From assembly GCF_000376945.1 (NCBI RefSeq), contig NZ_AQXU01000023.1, positions 248,001-312,000 on the forward strand: a stretch of DNA of 64,000 nt. Reading direction: 5' to 3'. Below the pieces are notes generated by a model. It was not told the origin of the DNA. It did not search any database and worked only from the letters and a program-made list of their open reading frames with translations. The DNA is from Leeia oryzae DSM 17879. Its GTDB lineage: Bacteria > Pseudomonadota > Gammaproteobacteria > Burkholderiales > Leeiaceae. Made by a program: the position numbers and the translations under genes. Positions 62,236-64,000 of the stretch are shown piece after piece. Position 1 is the first letter of the stretch; every line of letters starts with the position of its first letter.

Positions 62236-62359
62236 CTTGCATAAAGAATGATACGCTTTTGCGATATTTTCTCAAAGAGGTCTTGGTCTATTTGCCCAAA
62301 CCTGATACATATACGTATAACCGGAAAATTGCATCACAAAATTCTTAGACGGACAAAGA

Positions 62360-63022
62360 ATGACAACCACAATAAAAAAACGCGCCCGCGACGAGTCATC
62401 GAAACTGGCTCGCAAGGAAACAATTCTTGAAGCAGCCTTAAGCCTGTTTCAAGGTGGCAGCCTGCTGCCAAAAGTTGACGAAATCGCCCTCAAGGCTGGC
62501 CTGGCCAAAGGAACAGTCTACCTGTACTTTGATTCAAGGGAAGAAATCTACCTGCACCTTGTCACGATGCACGTCACTGCATACTGGGAAAACCTTGAAG
62601 CCCATTTGCGTGCCGAAACCTCCCTGACGCCGGAAGAACTGGCCAGATGGATTCTGGATTACCATGATACTCATCCGCACTATTTGCCGATGGCCAGTAT
62701 CCTGAACCACATTCTGGAAGAAAACGCCGGATTGAGTGAAACGGTCAACTTCAAGCATCTGCACGCACAGAAACTGGGCGAATGCGGAAAGCTGCTGGAC
62801 ATGACCGTTGCCGGCCTGCCTGCGGGCGAAGGGGTACATTTGCTGCTGGCGCTGAATGCCCTGATGGTCGGGCTTTGGGAAAGAGCCAATCCAACCCGGG
62901 CAGTTCGTGACCTGCTTGAACTGCTCGAGTTAAAAAGCCTGCAGATCAACTTCTCGAAAGAAGCCGAACGAAGCGTGTTTGCCTTGTGCAAAGGTTATAG
63001 CACAATTGCAGCTAACCCTTAG
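62360..63022 (+). CDS. TetR-family transcriptional regulator
   Basis: A 220-residue repressor. The N-terminal HTH reads ILEAALSLFQGGSLLPKVDE, then IALKAGLAKGTVYLYFDSRE. The C-terminal ligand domain is helical and unassigned. It is divergent from the LiuR-like gene and its 3' end overlaps the convergent LysM gene by 11 bp. No obvious target gene lies next to it, so the regulated function is unknown. Confidence 0.88.
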   Translation: MTTTIKKRARDESSKLARKETILEAALSLFQGGSLLPKVDEIALKAGLAKGTVYLYFDSREEIYLHLVTMHVTAYWENLEAHLRAETSLTPEELARWILDYHDTHPHYLPMASILNHILEENAGLSETVNFKHLHAQKLGECGKLLDMTVAGLPAGEGVHLLLALNALMVGLWERANPTRAVRDLLELLELKSLQINFSKEAERSVFALCKGYSTIAANP

Positions 63023-64000
63023 TCAATAAAACCTTGACCTGATCTCCGGGCTGAAGCGTGCCCGGATTGTTATTCCATTTTTTCAGGTCAACGGGTGTCA
63101 CCTTGTAGCGACGTGCAATACTGTAAAGCGTGTCTCCATGCTTTACAGTATAAAGCGTCGATTTCTCAGCCGCCTGCTTTGCACGACTCTTCTTGATGTC
63201 TTCCTTGCCTGTGCGGCCGCCATCAACCTGTCCATCAGCGGCTTTTGCCAGTTTGGTCGGCTCAGCAAGGGGCGCTTCTTTAGACTTGATCAACAACTCC
63301 TGACCGATCTTGATACCATGTCCACCCAGTTTATTGAGCTGCGACAACTGGGCGGTAGTCAGGTTATACCGCTTGGCAATATTGTAAAGCGTGTCACCAG
63401 CAACTACCTTGTGTTTGATCACTTGAGGTTGCGCACTAATAACCGGTTTGGCTGGCGTAGACACCCGGTCGACCAATTGCAAGGTCACAGGAGTAAATGA
63501 GCCAGAGACCGGTGCTGCATTTGGCAATAAGTCAGCAGTATCGTTTTCTGCCACCAGAATTTCATTCTGTTTGGCCGGTTGCGCCAATGCCGCTGGGACT
63601 GACTCTTCGACAACAGGCTTCACAGAAACGGCCACTGGCTTGGCGACAATCGTCGGCTGCGTAATGACCGGCTCTGTTTTTGTAACCACCACAGGGGCAG
63701 GCACGGCTGGGGCAAGAGTTGCAGCAGGCTTAACCTCGGCCTTTGTCTCAACAACGGCGGGTTTCTTCACGTCTACAACTTTGGCAACAACCACCTGCTT
63801 TTCTGCCTTGTTGGCCTGTTCCGGTTTAGGCTGGGCTGGAGATACGGTTTCCAGTTGCGCAACCCTCGCCGGCGTCAGGTCACTCATCGGCGCCAGCAAC
63901 GAAGGTTTCAGGTTGGTTCTGCGAGCGATTTGCAACGGCTCCGGCTGCGACAGTCTTGGCTCTCCAGCTGCCGTCAGGCTGTTTCGTTCATCCGACATTG
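63012..64000 (-). CDS. LysM-domain protein (5' end beyond window)
   Basis: Only the C-terminal 328 or so residues are visible. A long low-complexity linker rich in Val/Ala/Pro/Lys (about 150 residues) is followed by two LysM domains, HKVVAGDTLYNIAKRYNLTT and YTVKHGDTLYSIARRYKVTP, which bind peptidoglycan. Two C-terminal LysM repeats suggest a membrane-bound lytic transglycosylase D-like or other wall hydrolase, but the catalytic part would lie outside the window. The frame is open to the right edge, so the ATG at 63998 is probably internal. Confidence 0.85.
   Translation of the reverse strand, partial: MSDERNSLTAAGEPRLSQPEPLQIARRTNLKPSLLAPMSDLTPARVAQLETVSPAQPKPEQANKAEKQVVVAKVVDVKKPAVVETKAEVKPAATLAPAVPAPVVVTKTEPVITQPTIVAKPVAVSVKPVVEESVPAALAQPAKQNEILVAENDTADLLPNAAPVSGSFTPVTLQLVDRVSTPAKPVISAQPQVIKHKVVAGDTLYNIAKRYNLTTAQLSQLNKLGGHGIKIGQELLIKSKEAPLAEPTKLAKAADGQVDGGRTGKEDIKKSRAKQAAEKSTLYTVKHGDTLYSIARRYKVTPVDLKKWNNNPGTLQPGDQVKVLLTKG

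Noticed and set aside
1-64000. CRISPR arrays, insertion sequences, prophage or plasmid genes
   Set aside because: No regular repeat-spacer pattern, transposase, integrase or phage gene was found on either strand, and composition is fairly even; the region looks like stable chromosome.

Overview
The window looks like a chromosomal segment of a facultatively anaerobic, nitrate-respiring betaproteobacterium. Gene content (NarX-NarL, tandem NarK, NarGHJI, NorQ/NorD, an NrdG2-type activase, a LiuR-type MerR regulator, EmrAB, TPP-controlled ThiBPQ) fits Neisseriales such as Chromobacteriaceae, but no rRNA is present, so the lineage is inferred. Neisseria-type uptake sequences are essentially absent.

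Layout. 1-3782 is a chemotaxis operon on the minus strand: a membrane methyl-accepting protein, CheY and a CheA cut by the left edge. 4403-8430 is a nor accessory operon (norQ, a small membrane protein, a polyferredoxin, norD) without norCB nearby. 8823-11934 is a FecR / OmpA-like lipoprotein / CHASE2-HD-GYP operon. 12401-15575 is a MarR-EmrA-EmrB efflux locus. 15605-22865 (minus) runs narX, narL, mobB, moeA and a Dnr-like regulator, then a hemerythrin, a DUF2249 protein and an NnrS-like membrane protein behind their own Dnr/Fnr box. 22979-25466 carries ppiC, moaA and a carbonic anhydrase. 26761-33491 is narGHJI. Then come an NTF2-like protein, a macro-domain protein and a GST, followed by narK1-narK2 (35801-38501).

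Divergent from narK1 lies the anaerobic ribonucleotide reductase operon (38806-42965): nrdD, a separate 59-residue ORF carrying the glycyl-radical region, nrdG, a second Dnr-like regulator and a DGC-domain protein. 42957-47915 encodes a MASE1-CHASE hybrid kinase coupled to a REC-GGDEF-EAL regulator. 48108-54875 is housekeeping (trmB, HAD phosphatase, PCu(A)C chaperone, a transsulfuration-type PLP enzyme, YkgJ, DusC, DUF1289, MsrA, SRPBCC) with a strong small-RNA candidate at 53538-53657. 54854-58516 is thiBPQ under a TPP riboswitch. Two tRNA genes, a Nudix hydrolase, htpG with a sigma-32 promoter, MerR and TetR regulators and the 3' part of a LysM gene close the window.

How it fits together: nitrate is sensed by NarX-NarL, imported by NarK1/K2 and reduced by NarGHI. 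Molybdenum cofactor genes (moaA, moeA, mobB) are embedded among the nar genes. NO-related genes (norQ cluster, hemerythrin cluster) have Dnr/Fnr-type boxes at promoter-like distances, and oxygen-independent dNTP synthesis shares its control region with nitrate uptake. The most unusual items are the NrdD whose glycyl-radical segment is a separate gene, the sRNA candidate with CU-rich loops and a palindromic operator, an 82% identical 103-bp repeat found upstream of both narG and the ppiC-moaA genes, a perfect 24-bp inverted repeat behind narI, and a 14-bp inverted repeat that encloses the thiP start codon.
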